From contig NZ_AP024828.1 in the NCBI RefSeq assembly GCF_019668465.1, positions 5,642,001 to 5,706,000 of the forward strand: 64,000 bases of DNA, read 5' to 3'. Each line of letters begins with the position of its first letter. Within the stretch, counting starts at the first letter, position 1. The DNA is from Mycobacterium senriense. GTDB lineage: Bacteria > Actinomycetota > Actinomycetes > Mycobacteriales > Mycobacteriaceae. Positions 26,767 to 37,178 of the stretch are shown piece after piece. The notes under the pieces are model-generated. The model was not told the origin of the DNA. It saw only the letters and a program-made list of their open reading frames with translations, and did no database searches. The position numbers were made by a program, and so were the translations under genes.

Positions 26767-27990
26767 TTATTGGAAAAGCCTGATCGGGTTGACCAGATCG
26801 GCGGTCACGGTCAGCAGCATGTAGCCGACCACGAACACCAGCACGACGTACGTCGCGGGCATGAGTTTGAGGTAGTTCACCGGCGCGGCCGCGACCATGC
26901 CGCGGGCCGACCGGACCAGGTTGCGGACCTTCTCGAACACCGCGATGGCGATGTGGCCGCCGTCGAACGGCAGCAGCGGCACCAGGTTGATCGCGCCCAG
27001 GATGAGGTTCAGCTGGGCCAGGAAGAACCAGAACGCCACCCACAACCCGTGGTCGACGGTGTCGCCGCCGATGATGCTGGCCCCGACGACACTCATCGGC
27101 GTCTGCGGGTCGCGCTGCCCGCCGCCGATGGCATGCACCAGCGCGCCGACCTTGGTGGGGATCGCGACCAGCGCCTTGCCCACCTCGCCGGTGAGGTCAC
27201 CGGCGAAGGCGACGGTGGCCGGGATCGCCGTGAACACCCCGTAGTGCGTGGGCGCGACCTTGACGGCGCCGACGCCGATGGCGCCGACCGTCGAGGGCTG
27301 CTGCTGGCCGCCCTGCCCGTTGGTCCCGGTGGGCAGGTAGCGCTGGGTGGTGGTGACGTCCACGTAGGTGGTGATCGGGGTGCCGTTGCGCTCGGCGACG
27401 ATCGGGACATTGCCGTGCGCCTTGCGGATGGCGGCGGCCATGTCGTCGAAGGTCGACACCGGGGTGTCGCCCACCTTGACGATGACGTCGCCGGGCCGGA
27501 TTCCGGCGAGCGCCGCCGGCCCGGGCCCGGTGCAGTTCGCGATCTTGCCGGGCGCCACTTCCGGCGCCACACAAGCGGTTTCGCCGACGACCGCCTGGGT
27601 CGGCGGATGCAGGTTCGGCAGCCCCCAGATCAGCGCGATGACGTAGAGCAGCACCAGGCAGATGATGAAGTTGGCGGCGGGCCCGGCGAACAGCACCGCG
27701 ACTCGCTTCCAGACCTTCTGCTTGAACATGGCGCGGTCGGTCTCGTCGGGCGCCAGCTCCTCCACCGAGGTCATGCCGGCGATGTCGCAGAAGCCGCCCA
27801 GCGGAACCGCCTTGAGGCCGTACTCGGTTTCACCGCGCCGGGTCGACCACAGGGTGGGACCGAAGCCGACGAAGTAGCGCCGCACCTTCATGCCGGTCGC
27901 GCGCGCAACCCACATGTGCCCGCACTCGTGCAGGGCCACCGAGATCAGGATGGCCAGTGCGAACAACACAATGCCGATGACGAACATCAT
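26767..27990 (-). CDS. rip1: Site-2 intramembrane protease Rip1
   Basis: 407 aa from ATG 27990; the longer upstream frame only re-reads dxr. The zinc site is HECGH (about residue 21) in the first membrane helix and the second catalytic motif is PFDGGHIAI near residue 335. A PDZ domain lies between (about 120-210, [17 protein letters not shown]). Four membrane segments are expected. In M. tuberculosis this protease cleaves anti-sigma factors (RskA, RslA, RsmA) and controls envelope stress and lipid genes. It sits 19 nt after dxr. Confidence 0.95.
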   Translation of the reverse strand: MMFVIGIVLFALAILISVALHECGHMWVARATGMKVRRYFVGFGPTLWSTRRGETEYGLKAVPLGGFCDIAGMTSVEELAPDETDRAMFKQKVWKRVAVLFAGPAANFIICLVLLYVIALIWGLPNLHPPTQAVVGETACVAPEVAPGKIANCTGPGPAALAGIRPGDVIVKVGDTPVSTFDDMAAAIRKAHGNVPIVAERNGTPITTYVDVTTTQRYLPTGTNGQGGQQQPSTVGAIGVGAVKVAPTHYGVFTAIPATVAFAGDLTGEVGKALVAIPTKVGALVHAIGGGQRDPQTPMSVVGASIIGGDTVDHGLWVAFWFFLAQLNLILGAINLVPLLPFDGGHIAIAVFEKVRNLVRSARGMVAAAPVNYLKLMPATYVVLVFVVGYMLLTVTADLVNPIRLFQ

Positions 27991-28009
27991 TTGGCTGCGA
28001 GGACCTTTC

Positions 28010-29221
28010 TCACGCCACTCCGGAGGCTTTTGCTGACACCTTGGCGGGCTGGGCTTGCGCGACGGCACGCCGCGCCTTCTCCCGTGCCCAGCGCTGCGCG
28101 TCGAGTACCTCATCCACGTTAGCGGGTGAAACGGCCCATTGGTCGGCGGCGTGCAGCACGTCGGCGATGGTTTTGACAATCGCGGGGAACCCGACCCGGC
28201 CCGCGAGGAAGGCCTCCGCCGCCTCCTCGTTGGCCGCGTTGTAGACGGCGGTCATGCAGCCACCGGTCTGCCCGGCGTGCCGGGCCAGCTCGACGGCCGG
28301 GAAAACGTCCTCGTCCAGCGGCTCGAATTCCCAGCTAGACGCCGTGCTGAAGTCACAGCTGGCGGCCGCGCCGGGGACCCGCTGCGGCCAGCCCAGGGCC
28401 AGCGAGATCGGCAGTTTCATGTCCGGCGGGCTGGCCTGGGCAAGCGTCGAGCCGTCCACGAACGTGACCATCGAATGAACAATCGACTGAGGGTGCACGA
28501 CCACCTCGATCCGGTCGTACGGGATGCCGAACAGCAGGTGGGTCTCGATCAGCTCCAGCCCCTTGTTGACCAGCGAGGCCGAGTTCAGCGTGTTCATCGG
28601 GCCCATGGACCACGTCGGATGGGCGCCCGCCTGCTCCGGAGTGACGTCCTCGAGCTGGGCGGCCGTCCAGCCACGGAACGGGCCGCCGGAGGCGGTCAGC
28701 ACCAGCTTGGCGACTTCGTCGGGGCCCCCGCCGCGCAGGCACTGCGCCAGCGCGGAATGTTCGGAGTCCACCGGCACGATCTGCCCCGGCTGGGCGGCCC
28801 GCAGCACCAGCGGACCGCCGGCGATCAGCGATTCCTTGTTGGCCAGCGCCAGCCGGGCGCCCGATTCCAGCGCGGCCAGCGTGGGCCGCAGCCCCAACGC
28901 CCCCACCAGCGCGTTGAGCACGACATCGGCCTCGGTCTCCTGCACCAGCCGGGTTGCCGCTTCGGGGCCGGAGAACGGGATGTCGCCGGCCCGCTGTGCC
29001 GCGCCCTCGTCGGCGACCGCGATGTTGGTCACACCGGTCTCGGCGCGCTGCCGCAACAGCGTGTCCAGGTGGGCGCCGCCCGCGGCCAGACCGACCACCT
29101 CGAAGCGGTCCGGGTTGGCGGCGATGACGTCCAGCGCCTGGGTGCCGATGGAGCCGGTGCTGCCCAGCACCAGCACACGCAGGCGGTCCCGCGTTTGCCC
29201 ATCGGTCGTCGGGTTGGTCAC
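28010..29221 (-). CDS. dxr: 1-deoxy-D-xylulose 5-phosphate reductoisomerase Dxr
   Basis: 403 aa from GTG 29221, giving [20 protein letters not shown]; longer upstream frames have no homology. NADPH-binding [12 protein letters not shown] (about residue 18), the metal/substrate loop [14 protein letters not shown] (about 153) and [10 protein letters not shown] (about 180) are in place, followed by [17 protein letters not shown]. Second step of the MEP pathway and the fosmidomycin target. First gene of the dxr-rip1-ispG set. The length is close to M. tuberculosis Rv2870c. Confidence 0.95.
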   Translation of the reverse strand: MTNPTTDGQTRDRLRVLVLGSTGSIGTQALDVIAANPDRFEVVGLAAGGAHLDTLLRQRAETGVTNIAVADEGAAQRAGDIPFSGPEAATRLVQETEADVVLNALVGALGLRPTLAALESGARLALANKESLIAGGPLVLRAAQPGQIVPVDSEHSALAQCLRGGGPDEVAKLVLTASGGPFRGWTAAQLEDVTPEQAGAHPTWSMGPMNTLNSASLVNKGLELIETHLLFGIPYDRIEVVVHPQSIVHSMVTFVDGSTLAQASPPDMKLPISLALGWPQRVPGAAASCDFSTASSWEFEPLDEDVFPAVELARHAGQTGGCMTAVYNAANEEAAEAFLAGRVGFPAIVKTIADVLHAADQWAVSPANVDEVLDAQRWAREKARRAVAQAQPAKVSAKASGVA

Positions 29222-29329
29222 CCATTCATTGTGCCGCCCGGCGCCCACGCGGGCCACGCCCCGCAGGCCCGCCGGCGGGTATGCCAGAATTTGGGTTCGA
29301 CAAGCCAATCCGATCCGAAGGGGATTGCC

Positions 29330-29584
29330 GTGGCCAGTACCGAGGTGGAGCGCTTCAACGGCGTCGACGACGTGGAGGTGCCGTCGGCAGCGTGGGGTTG
29401 GAGCAGGATCAACCACCGCACCTGGCACATTGCCGGCCTGATCGGCTTCGGATTCCTGCTGGCGATGCTGCGCGGCAACCACGTCGGCCACATCGAGAAC
29501 TGGTTCCTGATCGCGTTCGCGGCGCTGATCCTCGTCGCGCTGATCCGCGACCTGTGGGGCCGCCGCCGCGGCTGGATCAGGTAG
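29330..29584 (+). CDS. DUF2631 small membrane protein (Rv2876-like)
   Basis: 84 aa from GTG 29330, preceded by a GAAGGGG ribosome-binding site. Two membrane helices (about 33-49 [13 protein letters not shown] and 57-75 [20 protein letters not shown]) and a basic C-terminus [23 protein letters not shown] is the DUF2631 signature. Function unknown. It stands alone on the plus strand between the divergent dxr and the convergent ccdA-like gene. In M. tuberculosis mpt83-dipZ-mpt70 lie between dxr and this gene; here only about 108 nt separate them. Confidence 0.85.
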   Translation: MASTEVERFNGVDDVEVPSAAWGWSRINHRTWHIAGLIGFGFLLAMLRGNHVGHIENWFLIAFAALILVALIRDLWGRRRGWIR

Positions 29585-29601
29585 CGGCCACCCCGTTCGC
29601 C

Positions 29602-30462
29602 CTAGCGATGCGCCCGGCGATGCCAGGCGCCGCCGATCACGACCACCGCCAGCCCGACCACCGCGATCACCCACGGCCACCCGCCGTGCTGATGCACCCA
29701 GCCGGCCACCGTGCCCTGCAGCCGCCCGGCCGCGCTGATCACCGCGTCCTGCGGGTTGCCGTTCGCGCCGAACAGGCGCACCTCATAGCCGCCGTAATAG
29801 GCCACGTACAGGCCGACCAGCACCAGCAACGCGCCGCAGATCCGGTTGACGAACGGCAGCATGCGGCGCAACCGGTCCACCATCGCCGAGCTCGCCGTCG
29901 CCGCCGCGACCGCCAGCACCCCGACCACCAGGGTCAGCCCCGCGCTGTAGGCGAGGTAGATCGCCACGCCGGTGGCGATCGATCCCCCGCGCAGACCGGC
30001 GGCGGTGACGGCCAGAAACGGCCCGACGGTGCACGACAACGAGGCGATCGCGTAGCTGACGCCATACCCGTACATGGAGCCCAGCCGGGCGGTGGGGGCC
30101 CACCGTGGCCCCAGCGGCCGCGGGGTCAGGGCCGACAGCGCCCGGCCCGACAGGAGCCACACCCCGAGCCCGATCAGCACCACGCCCACGACCACGGTGG
30201 CGTACGGCAGATATCGCTGTACGGTCGTGGCCGCCGAGACGGTCAGCGCACCGAACACGCCGAACACCGTCAGGAAGCCCAGCGCCATCCCGACGGTGGC
30301 CGCCAGCGCCCGCCCGGCCGCCGTCACACCCGACGAGGCCCCGGCGCGCTGGCCGCGCACCACCAGCAGCAGGTAGGCGGGCAGCATGGCGAAGCCGCAT
30401 GGGTTCAGCGCGGCCACCAGCCCGGCGGCGAAGGCCAGACCGACCAGACCCTGGTCCGCCAA
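29602..30462 (-). CDS. CcdA/DsbD-like thiol-disulfide membrane transporter (Rv2877c-like)
   Basis: 286 aa with six or more membrane helices. The two redox cysteines are in [14 protein letters not shown] (about residue 22) and [10 protein letters not shown] (about 145), the paired positions that pass electrons across the membrane in CcdA. A TTG start directly follows the TGA of the DsbE-like gene, so the two are coupled. Together they would reduce oxidised thiols of exported proteins or haem-delivery factors. The C-terminal extension (about 225-286) holds an extra helix. Confidence 0.9.
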   Translation of the reverse strand: MADQGLVGLAFAAGLVAALNPCGFAMLPAYLLLVVRGQRAGASSGVTAAGRALAATVGMALGFLTVFGVFGALTVSAATTVQRYLPYATVVVGVVLIGLGVWLLSGRALSALTPRPLGPRWAPTARLGSMYGYGVSYAIASLSCTVGPFLAVTAAGLRGGSIATGVAIYLAYSAGLTLVVGVLAVAAATASSAMVDRLRRMLPFVNRICGALLVLVGLYVAYYGGYEVRLFGANGNPQDAVISAAGRLQGTVAGWVHQHGGWPWVIAVVGLAVVVIGGAWHRRAHR

Positions 30463-30463
30463 G

Positions 30464-30970
30464 TCAGGACCTCAGGGCGGAGACCCGGTCGGCGAGCTCC
30501 TGCTGCGACATCGCCGAGGTCGGGTTGTTGACGAACGTCGAGCTGCCGTCCGCGCGGTAGAACACGTACGCGGGCTGCCAGGGGACGTTGTAACGGGCCC
30601 AGATGGATCCGTCGGCGTCGTTGAGGTTGGTGAAGTTCAGGCCGTATTTGGCGACGAAGGTCTGTTCCGCGCCGACGTCCGAGTGCCCGGCCACCCCGAC
30701 GAAGGTGACGCCGGGATTGGCCGCCGCCACCCGGCTGACGCCGGGGGCTTCGGCGTTGCAGAACGGGCAGAACGGCGCCCAGAACCACAGCACCGCGGGC
30801 TTGCCCTGCAAACCGGCGCCGTTGAACGGCGCACCGCTGAGCGTCGTCCCGGTGAATTGCAGCCGGTCGTCGGCGGCCTGCGCGCGTGGCGCGCCGCCCA
30901 GCACGACGATCAGTGCCACGGCCAAAACCGCCGCGGCAACCAACCTGAGCGGAGAGAACAAGCGAATCAT
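30464..30970 (-). CDS. mpt53: Secreted DsbE-like thioredoxin (Mpt53-like)
   Basis: 168 aa with a signal peptide (basic MIRLFSPLRL, hydrophobic core LVAAAVLAVALIVVLGG, likely cleavage after APRAQA, about residue 32). The thioredoxin fold carries the catalytic CPFC within FWAPFCPFCNAEAP (about residue 69) and the cis-Pro loop VPWQPAYVFY (about 130). Orthologue of Rv2878c, an oxidising secreted thioredoxin reported to act on exported proteins. Partnered with the CcdA-like gene downstream. Confidence 0.93.
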   Translation of the reverse strand: MIRLFSPLRLVAAAVLAVALIVVLGGAPRAQAADDRLQFTGTTLSGAPFNGAGLQGKPAVLWFWAPFCPFCNAEAPGVSRVAAANPGVTFVGVAGHSDVGAEQTFVAKYGLNFTNLNDADGSIWARYNVPWQPAYVFYRADGSSTFVNNPTSAMSQQELADRVSALRS

Positions 30971-31027
30971 GGCGCACCCCCGTTTGCTGGCGTTATGCCT
31001 TAAAGACGTGCGCGTCGGCCGCCCGGT

Positions 31028-32122
31028 TCAGCCACGCTCGGCGGCCAGCTGACCGCAGGCGGCGCTGATCTCGCGGCCGCGGGTGTCGCGCACCGTGCAG
31101 GACACCCCCTTGCCGCGGACCCGCCGGACGAACTCGCGCTCGACCGCCTTGGGGCTGGCGTCCCACTCACTGCCCGGGGTCGGGTTGAGCGGAATAAGGT
31201 TGACATGCACCAGCGGCCCGAGCGCACGATGCAGCCGCTGCCCCAAAAGGTCTGCGCGCCAAGGCTGATCGTTGACATCACGGATCAATGCGTACTCCAC
31301 CGACACCCGCCGCCCGGTGACGTCGGCGTAATACCGTGCGGCGCCGAGGGCCTCGGTGATCTTCCACCGATTGTTGACCGGCACCAGCGTGTCGCGCACT
31401 TCGTCGTCGGGCGCGTGCAGCGACAGCGCGAGTGTGACGCCGAGCCGTTCGTCGGCGAGTTTGCGGATGGCGGGGGCAAGGCCCACCGTCGACACCGTCA
31501 CCGAACGGGCCGAGATGCCGAAACCGTGTGGCGGCGCGGCGATGATGCGCCGCACCGCGGCGACCACCCGGGCGTAGTTGGCCAGCGGCTCCCCCATGCC
31601 CATGAACACCACGTTGGACAGCCGGTCCCCGAAGTCGTCGCGCAGGGCCGCGGCGCCGGCGCGCACCTGCTCGAGGATCTCGGCCGTCGACAGGTTGCGG
31701 GTCAGCCCGCCCTGGCCCGTCGCGCAGAACGGACAGGCCATGCCGCAGCCCGCCTGCGACGAGATGCACACGGTGTTGCGTTGCGGATAGCGCATCAGCA
31801 CCGACTCGACGGTGACCCCATCGAGCGCGCGCCACAACGTCTTTCGGGTCTGGCCCGCATCGCAGGTCACGTCGGAGGCCGCGGTGAGCAGGATCGGGAA
31901 CATCGTCTCGGCGATGGCTTCGCGCAAGCCGGCCGGCAGGTCGGTCATCTGCCGCGGATCGGCGATCAGCCGGCCGTAGTACTGCTGCGCCAGCTGCTTG
32001 GCGCGAAACGCCGGCAGGCCCAGCTCCGCGACGGCCGACGCCCGGCCGTCCTCATCGAGGTCAGCCAGGTGCCGCGGCGGCTTGCCGGGCCGCGGCTCGG
32101 AGAACACCAATTGTTGAACCAT
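31028..32122 (-). CDS. rlmN: 23S rRNA (adenine2503-C2)-methyltransferase RlmN
   Basis: 364 aa from ATG 32122 ([19 protein letters not shown]), matching the start I recall for Rv2880c; an in-frame ATG seven codons upstream is possible. Radical-SAM cluster motif [12 protein letters not shown] (about 115-126) and [15 protein letters not shown] (about 180) are present, as is the methylation-site cysteine near the C-terminus ([10 protein letters not shown]). It modifies 23S rRNA and some tRNAs. It ends 57 nt past the start of the Mpt53-like gene, on the same strand. Confidence 0.94.
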   Translation of the reverse strand: MVQQLVFSEPRPGKPPRHLADLDEDGRASAVAELGLPAFRAKQLAQQYYGRLIADPRQMTDLPAGLREAIAETMFPILLTAASDVTCDAGQTRKTLWRALDGVTVESVLMRYPQRNTVCISSQAGCGMACPFCATGQGGLTRNLSTAEILEQVRAGAAALRDDFGDRLSNVVFMGMGEPLANYARVVAAVRRIIAAPPHGFGISARSVTVSTVGLAPAIRKLADERLGVTLALSLHAPDDEVRDTLVPVNNRWKITEALGAARYYADVTGRRVSVEYALIRDVNDQPWRADLLGQRLHRALGPLVHVNLIPLNPTPGSEWDASPKAVEREFVRRVRGKGVSCTVRDTRGREISAACGQLAAERG

Positions 32123-32155
32123 GACCTGTCCAGTATCGGTCACGTTGGGGTGAAC

Positions 32156-33085
32156 CTAGGGAACGAGTGTCAGCACCGTCCAGGCCGCGACCGCCGACGG
32201 CAGGACGCCGTCGAGCCGATCCATCAGGCCGCCATGGCCGGGCAGCAGCCTGCCCATGTCCTTGATCCCGAGGTCACGCTTGACCTGGGATTCCACCAGG
32301 TCGCCGAGCGTGCTGGTCAGCACCAGGACGACGCCCAGCAGCGCGCCGATCCACCACGGCTTGTGGGCCAGGAAGGTCGCCGTCAGCGTCGCCGCGGTGA
32401 TTCCCAACACCAGGGACCCGGCGAAGCCCTCCCAGGACTTCTTCGGACTGATTGCCGGGACCATCGGGTGCTTGCCGAGCAGCGCCCCCACCGCATATCC
32501 GCCGGTATCGGAGGCGACGACGGTGATCATCAGGCAGAACACCCGCCCGGCGCCGTCGTGCGGGTAGACCAGCAGCACGCCGAAGGACGCGAACAGCGGT
32601 ACCCACGCGGCCAGGAACACAGTGGCCGAGGCGTCCCGGAGGTAGTTGGCCGACGGCGAGCCGTCGAACGGCTCGGGCCTTTTGCTGTTGTCCTGCATGA
32701 ACAGCCGCCACATGTTGCAGACCACCACGGTGACGCCGAACCCGGCCAGTGCGCCCGCGGCGTGGAACGGCCAGGTCAGCCAGACGGTGAGCTGGCCCCC
32801 GGCCAACAGCGGGATGACGGGGATGACGTAGCCGGCTTCGCGCAACCGCCGGACCACTTCGTGGGTGGCCACCACGATGGCCAGGGCGACGATGGGAACC
32901 CAGAAGCGCGGCGCGAACACCAGCGTCACGACCAGGACGCCGCCGATACCGGCCCCCACCGCGATGGCGGCGCCCAGGTTACGTCCGGCGCGCGAGGTCT
33001 TCTTGGCCGGCTGCTGGATCGTCCCCTTGGCGGCGCGCGGCGGATTGTCAGGCGGATCGCCTGCGCCGGGTTCTGGAGTTGCCAC
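32156..33085 (-). CDS. cdsA: Phosphatidate cytidylyltransferase CdsA
   Basis: 309 aa, seven or eight membrane helices, N-terminal cytosolic Pro-rich tail. The C-terminal family signature is seen in KRDLGIKDMGRLLPGHGGLMDRLDG (two parts: KRDLGIKDMG, then LPGHGGLMDRLDG, about 270-292) and in SDTGGYAVG (about 193). Makes CDP-diacylglycerol, the branch point to phosphatidylinositol and cardiolipin. Sits between frr and rlmN, in the usual mycobacterial order. Confidence 0.94.
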   Translation of the reverse strand: MATPEPGAGDPPDNPPRAAKGTIQQPAKKTSRAGRNLGAAIAVGAGIGGVLVVTLVFAPRFWVPIVALAIVVATHEVVRRLREAGYVIPVIPLLAGGQLTVWLTWPFHAAGALAGFGVTVVVCNMWRLFMQDNSKRPEPFDGSPSANYLRDASATVFLAAWVPLFASFGVLLVYPHDGAGRVFCLMITVVASDTGGYAVGALLGKHPMVPAISPKKSWEGFAGSLVLGITAATLTATFLAHKPWWIGALLGVVLVLTSTLGDLVESQVKRDLGIKDMGRLLPGHGGLMDRLDGVLPSAVAAWTVLTLVP

Positions 33086-33115
33086 TGGCCTGAATGGACT
33101 TAGCTGCTGAGGTCG

Positions 33116-33673
33116 CTAGACCTCCAGCAGTTCGCCTTCTTTGTGCTTGACCAGCTCTTCGATCTGGGTGGTGTATTGATGCGTGGTCTTGTCCAGGTCC
33201 TTTTCGGCCCGGCCGACCTCGTCCTCGCCGGCCTCGCCGTCCTTGCGGATGCGATGCAGCTCCTCCATCGCCTTGCGGCGGATGTTGCGCACCGAGACCT
33301 TGGCGTCCTCACCCTTGCTCTTGGCCTGCTTGACCAGCTCCCGGCGGCGTTCCTCGGTGAGCTGCGGCACGGCCACGCGGATCAGGGTGCCGTCGTTGGT
33401 GGGGTTGACGCCGAGGTCGGAGTTGCGGATTGCCGTCTCGATCGCGCCCACCTGGCTGGCTTCGTAGGGCTTGATGACGACAAGGCGCGCCTCGGGCACG
33501 TTGATGCTGGCCAGCTGCGTGATGGGCGTGGCCGTGCCGTAGTAGTCGATCACGATCCGCGAGAACATGCCGGGGTTGGCGCGCCCGGTCCGGATGGTCG
33601 ACAAGTCGTCGCGGGCGACCGCCACGGCCTTCTCCATTTTCTCTTCTGCGTCGAAGAGAGCCTCGTCGATCAT
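33116..33673 (-). CDS. frr: Ribosome recycling factor
   Basis: 185 aa from ATG 33673 ([17 protein letters not shown]), the canonical start; the 25 upstream codons are not part of the family. The [16 protein letters not shown] helix and [17 protein letters not shown] segment are diagnostic. It splits ribosomes after termination with EF-G. It follows pyrH by 92 nt and precedes cdsA by 30 nt, the common pyrH-frr-cdsA order. Confidence 0.96.
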   Translation of the reverse strand: MIDEALFDAEEKMEKAVAVARDDLSTIRTGRANPGMFSRIVIDYYGTATPITQLASINVPEARLVVIKPYEASQVGAIETAIRNSDLGVNPTNDGTLIRVAVPQLTEERRRELVKQAKSKGEDAKVSVRNIRRKAMEELHRIRKDGEAGEDEVGRAEKDLDKTTHQYTTQIEELVKHKEGELLEV

Positions 33674-33765
33674 GTGCGCCGCTCCTCTCCCCCGCAAGCG
33701 GGATGTACCCCCACATTGCTCTTGTGCTGCGCATCCTCGCACGCGCAAGTCATCGCGTTTTCCCC

Positions 33766-34572
33766 TCAGGTGGTGACCAGAGTCCCGATCTTCTCACCAG
33801 CGACCGCCCGGGCGATATTGCCATTGGTCAGTAGGTTGAAGACCAGGATCGGCATGCCATTGTCCATGCACAGGCTGAACGCGGTGGCATCGGCCACTCG
33901 TAGTCCGCGGTCGATCACCTCACGGTGACTGATCGCGGCGATCAATTCCGCGTCGGGGTGCTGCCGCGGATCCGCGTCGAACACGCCGTCGACCGCCTTG
34001 GCCATCAAGACCACCTCGGCACCGATCTCCAGGGCGCGCTGCGCGGCGGTGGTGTCGGTGGAGAAGTAGGGCAGCCCCATGCCGGCCCCGAAGATCACCA
34101 CCCGGCCCTTCTCCAGGTGGCGCACGGCGCGCAACGGCAGGTAGGGCTCGGCGACCTGGCCCATGGTGATCGCGGTCTGGACCCGGGTGACGATGCCTTC
34201 CTTCTCCAGAAAGTCTTGCAGCGCGAGGCTGTTCATCACGGTGCCCAGCATGCCCATGTAGTCCGACCGGGTGCGTTCCATGCCGCGCTGCTGAAGCTGC
34301 GCGCCCCGGAAGAAGTTGCCCCCGCCGATCACCACGGCGACCTGGACACCGCCGCGGACCACCTCGGCGATCTGCCGGGCTACCCGCGACACGACGTCGG
34401 GATCCAGGCCGACCTGGCCGCCGCCGAACATCTCGCCGCCCAGCTTGAGCAACACTCGCGAATACCTGGCCCGGCTCGGTGCCTGGCCGGGTACGCCGTT
34501 GCTGGTGGTGGGTGTCGGCTCCGGGCTCGGAGCCGCCGAGCCGGCGACGTGGGGCTCCCTGGACTCCGTCAT
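33766..34572 (-). CDS. pyrH: UMP kinase PyrH
   Basis: 268 aa from ATG 34572 ([19 protein letters not shown]). The first ~35 residues are a low-complexity Pro/Ser extension, then the kinase core: [12 protein letters not shown] (about 40), [11 protein letters not shown] (about 83), [15 protein letters not shown] (about 104) and [14 protein letters not shown] (about 163). Converts UMP to UDP and is regulated by GTP/UTP. The longer upstream frame lacks homology. Divergently oriented from the CsbD-like gene at 34918. Confidence 0.95.
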   Translation of the reverse strand: MTESREPHVAGSAAPSPEPTPTTSNGVPGQAPSRARYSRVLLKLGGEMFGGGQVGLDPDVVSRVARQIAEVVRGGVQVAVVIGGGNFFRGAQLQQRGMERTRSDYMGMLGTVMNSLALQDFLEKEGIVTRVQTAITMGQVAEPYLPLRAVRHLEKGRVVIFGAGMGLPYFSTDTTAAQRALEIGAEVVLMAKAVDGVFDADPRQHPDAELIAAISHREVIDRGLRVADATAFSLCMDNGMPILVFNLLTNGNIARAVAGEKIGTLVTT

Positions 34573-34917
34573 CAGACTCCTCGCATGAGAGTGCCATCCC
34601 GGGCGATCTCTATCCCGGAACGGCATTTCACATCCTGCCTCATCGCAGCACAATGCGGCGTCGGCGGGGTGCATTATGCGCATAGTTGGCGACCGGACCA
34701 TTTTCGAGTCTCGTGGTACCGGAATGGGCCGGCGCCTGTGTGGTTTCGCCGGGCGGGCGTTTGAGCGGCGGGTGCCATGGGAACCCGCACCAACGCGGCA
34801 GAAACATGCGGTCTTAAGCAATAAGGACCAGCCTCGCCGTATGAGCGGACGATCGATCGCGATCGCCGTCGTCGAGCGTAAATCGCTCGCAGTACGCCAA
34901 CGAGGAGGACTATTTCC
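34573..34917. other. 345-nt divergent intergenic region pyrH / CsbD-like gene
   Basis: No convincing gene. It should hold the promoters of pyrH (leftwards) and the CsbD-like stress protein (rightwards). Short palindromic GATCG runs occur at 34850-34866. A GAGGAGG ribosome-binding site at about 34902 precedes the ATG 34918. I looked for a SigF-type GTTT/GGGTA pair and found GTTT and GGGTG near 34744-34774, but at an unsuitable spacing, so I make no promoter call. Confidence 0.5.
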
Positions 34918-35157
34918 ATGGCTGAAGAAAACAAGTCGGGACCTGCCGAAGCCGTCAAGGGCGTCGTCGAGGACGCCAAAGGTAAGGCGAAGGAGGCCGT
35001 AGGCGCGGTGGCCGGTCGTGATGACCTCACCCGCGAAGGCCAGGCGCAGCAGGACAAGGCCGAGGCGCAGCGCGACGCGGCAAAGAAGGAAGCCGAAGCC
35101 GAAGCCGCGCGCGGCGGCGCGGAGGCGGCCGAGGAGCGCCAGAAGAAGAACCAGTAG
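34918..35157 (+). CDS. CsbD-like stress protein (microaggregate-binding protein 1-like)
   Basis: 79 aa, highly charged and Ala/Glu/Lys-rich ([20 protein letters not shown]), predicted to be helical and disordered, no signal peptide. The [18 protein letters not shown] segment (about 20-38) is the CsbD signature. CsbD proteins are abundant general-stress proteins of unknown mechanism; mycobacterial relatives are annotated as microaggregate-binding protein 1. A strong ribosome-binding site and a clear terminator downstream indicate a monocistronic, highly expressed transcript. Confidence 0.88.
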   Translation: MAEENKSGPAEAVKGVVEDAKGKAKEAVGAVAGRDDLTREGQAQQDKAEAQRDAAKKEAEAEAARGGAEAAEERQKKNQ

Positions 35158-35170
35158 CACGCTGTTCAGT

Positions 35171-35213
35171 CGATGGGCCCGGTCCGTGGAAACGGGCCGG
35201 GCCCATCGCTTTT
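35171..35213 (+). terminator. Rho-independent-type terminator after CsbD-like gene
   Basis: Stem CGATGGGCCCGG (35171-35182) pairs perfectly with CCGGGCCCATCG (35197-35208) around a 14-nt loop and is followed by CTTTTCTC. A 12-bp GC-rich stem plus T-run is an unusually canonical terminator for a mycobacterium. It starts 14 nt after the stop codon. Confidence 0.85.
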
Positions 35214-35358
35214 CTCAGGTTTTTCAGGGGCCGCGTCGGCACGAGATTGCTTAGTTTTAAGCGGGGCGGGTATTCAGGCGTAGCGCTGTAAGACATCTCC
35301 GCAGAGGTGCCTACGGACCGGGGGGAAGCCGGGACGTCACGAGTTTTGGAGATGGTCG

Positions 35359-36114
35359 TTGGACGTGGTGGTGCTCACCGATGAGGACGATTTCGAATCG
35401 GCCCTACCGGATCTGGCGACGTTCGCGCGGCCGATGCGCCGCATCACCCTGGCGGCCGAAACCGACGGGCGTTTCGCCACGGCCGACATCGCGATCATCG
35501 ACGCGCGCAGCAATATGGCCGTGGCCCAGGCCGTCAGCCATCGACTGACGACCGACAATCCCGGCACCGCGGTGGTGGCCCTGGTTGCCCCGGCGGATTG
35601 TGCGGCCGTCGACGTCGACAGCAACTTCGACGACGTGATGCTGCCCGGCACCGGTGCCGAAGAATTGCAGGCACGGATGCGCCTTGCCGTCGGCCGCCGG
35701 CGCAGCGCGGTCGACGGCACGCTGAAGTTCGGTGACCTGCTGCTGCACCCGGCCAGCTTCACCGCGACGCTGGACGGCCACGACCTGGGCCTGACCCTCA
35801 CCGAGTTCAGATTGCTGAATTTCCTTGTGCAGCATGCCGGTCAGGCGTTCACCCGGACGCGATTGATGCGGGAGGCGTGGGGTTACGACAGCACCGGCAA
35901 GGTCCGTACGGTCGACGTGCACATCCGGCGGCTACGCGCCAAGCTGGGCACCCGCCACCAGTTCCTGGTCGACACCGTCCGGGGCGTCGGCTACCGGGCG
36001 GCGACGCCGCCGCAACCGGAATGGGTCGTTGCCGGCTCGACGCTGACTCCGATCTGGACCTCGACCACCGCGTCCGCGCCAAGGCGCCCGAACCCGGAGG
36101 TCTTGGAGCCCTAA
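35359..36114 (+). CDS. OmpR/GlnR-type transcriptional regulator (Rv2884-like)
   Basis: About 251 aa; TTG 35359 follows a GGAG site, with GTG 35365 as an alternative. The N-terminal receiver-like domain (1-120) is degenerate: it lacks the acidic pair of a normal receiver in its first strand context and has only AIIDARS near the phospho-Asp position. The C-terminal winged-helix domain (about 130-225) is intact (LTLTEFRLLNFLV, TRTRLMREAWGYD, VDVHIRRLRAKLG, VRGVGYR). No partner kinase lies nearby. As in GlnR, activity may be phosphorylation-independent. A weak hairpin AGCGGC/GCCGCT (36121/36140) follows the stop. Confidence 0.85.
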   Translation: MDVVVLTDEDDFESALPDLATFARPMRRITLAAETDGRFATADIAIIDARSNMAVAQAVSHRLTTDNPGTAVVALVAPADCAAVDVDSNFDDVMLPGTGAEELQARMRLAVGRRRSAVDGTLKFGDLLLHPASFTATLDGHDLGLTLTEFRLLNFLVQHAGQAFTRTRLMREAWGYDSTGKVRTVDVHIRRLRAKLGTRHQFLVDTVRGVGYRAATPPQPEWVVAGSTLTPIWTSTTASAPRRPNPEVLEP

Positions 36115-36144
36115 CGCTTTTAGCGGCATCGTTTTGGTGGGCCG

Positions 36145-37083
36145 CTAGCCGAAGAGCGGGAACGCGCGCTTGCGGGCGAGCGCATCCATTCCTTCCTGGA
36201 TGGCGTCTTGCACCTCGTGGTATTTGCGGTCGATGTATTGGTCGTCGTCGGCCCGCGCGGGATCGTTGTCGAGTTCGACGGGGGGCATGAACCGGGTTCT
36301 GATCTTGGCCGGCAGGGGCAGCTGCGGCAGCGCCGCCGGTGCGATCCCCCACGGCAACGAAACAGCCAACGGAAACACCTTGAGCCGCAGGATGCGGTCC
36401 AGGCGTAGCGCTTTCGACAGCCGGTCGCCGCGGATCAACACCGGCATCGCGTCGGCGCCGCCGACCGTGGCGATCGGCACGATCGGCACGCCGGCACGAA
36501 TCGCCATCTTGACGAAACCGGTCCGCCCCGCCAGGTTGGCCTGATCCCGCTCCATCCACGGGCGCAGAGAGTCCACTTCCCCACCGGGCCACAGCGCCAC
36601 GTCACGCCCTTCGGCCAGCGCGGTGGCAATCGCGTCGGGGGCCGCCGGCAGCACCCCCATCGACCGGAAGTACCTTCCGAACAACGGAATTGCCATCAGC
36701 GCATCGTGCGCGGTGCCGTGCAACGTGCGCTCCTGGCCGAACCGACGCCACCATTGCAGGCCGACGGTCCAGGCATCCCAGACGAACGGAGCCCCGGAGT
36801 GGATCCCCACCAGCAGCGCGGGTGGTGACTCCGGGATGTTCTCCCAGCCGTCGATCTCCATCCGAAACCAGTAGTCCACCAGCACATTCCACAGATACTT
36901 CTGTCGCTGCAGGGCGGTCTCGTCCTGGCCGGAGAGATCCCACCTGGCGGCGCGCTCGGCCACCCAGCCGCTCAACCCGCCGCTCTGCTTGCTGCGGCGT
37001 TCTTCCATTGCCTCGCGGGCCTCTTCGGCGTGCCGCTGCGCTTGGGCGCGTACCGGCGCCGGCCGGTGATCCGGATTACTCAT
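36145..37083 (-). CDS. Lysophospholipid acyltransferase-like protein (Rv1920-like)
   Basis: 312 aa. The acyltransferase block I reads VGIHSGAPFVWDAW (about 92), an H-x7-D rather than the standard H-x4-D. Block II is ALWPGGEVDS (about 163) and block III VPIVPIATVGG (about 195). Hydrophobic patches suggest peripheral membrane attachment. I infer glycerophospholipid or triacylglycerol acylation. N-terminal 50 residues are charged and low complexity. In M. tuberculosis, Rv1920 lies a few genes from mpt63 (Rv1926c); here an MPT63-like gene is 96 nt away. Confidence 0.78.
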   Translation of the reverse strand: MSNPDHRPAPVRAQAQRHAEEAREAMEERRSKQSGGLSGWVAERAARWDLSGQDETALQRQKYLWNVLVDYWFRMEIDGWENIPESPPALLVGIHSGAPFVWDAWTVGLQWWRRFGQERTLHGTAHDALMAIPLFGRYFRSMGVLPAAPDAIATALAEGRDVALWPGGEVDSLRPWMERDQANLAGRTGFVKMAIRAGVPIVPIATVGGADAMPVLIRGDRLSKALRLDRILRLKVFPLAVSLPWGIAPAALPQLPLPAKIRTRFMPPVELDNDPARADDDQYIDRKYHEVQDAIQEGMDALARKRAFPLFG

Positions 37084-37178
37084 GATTTATCGCATACCCG
37101 ATTCGGGCGCCCACGATTCGCCCAGACGCAAATCTCCCCGCGTCACGTGGCGTGGCGCGGGGAGATTTCACAACCGAC

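Noticed and set aside
31205..33103. Plus-strand 632-codon frame across rlmN and cdsA
   Set aside because: Antisense to two genes with clear motifs; no independent evidence.
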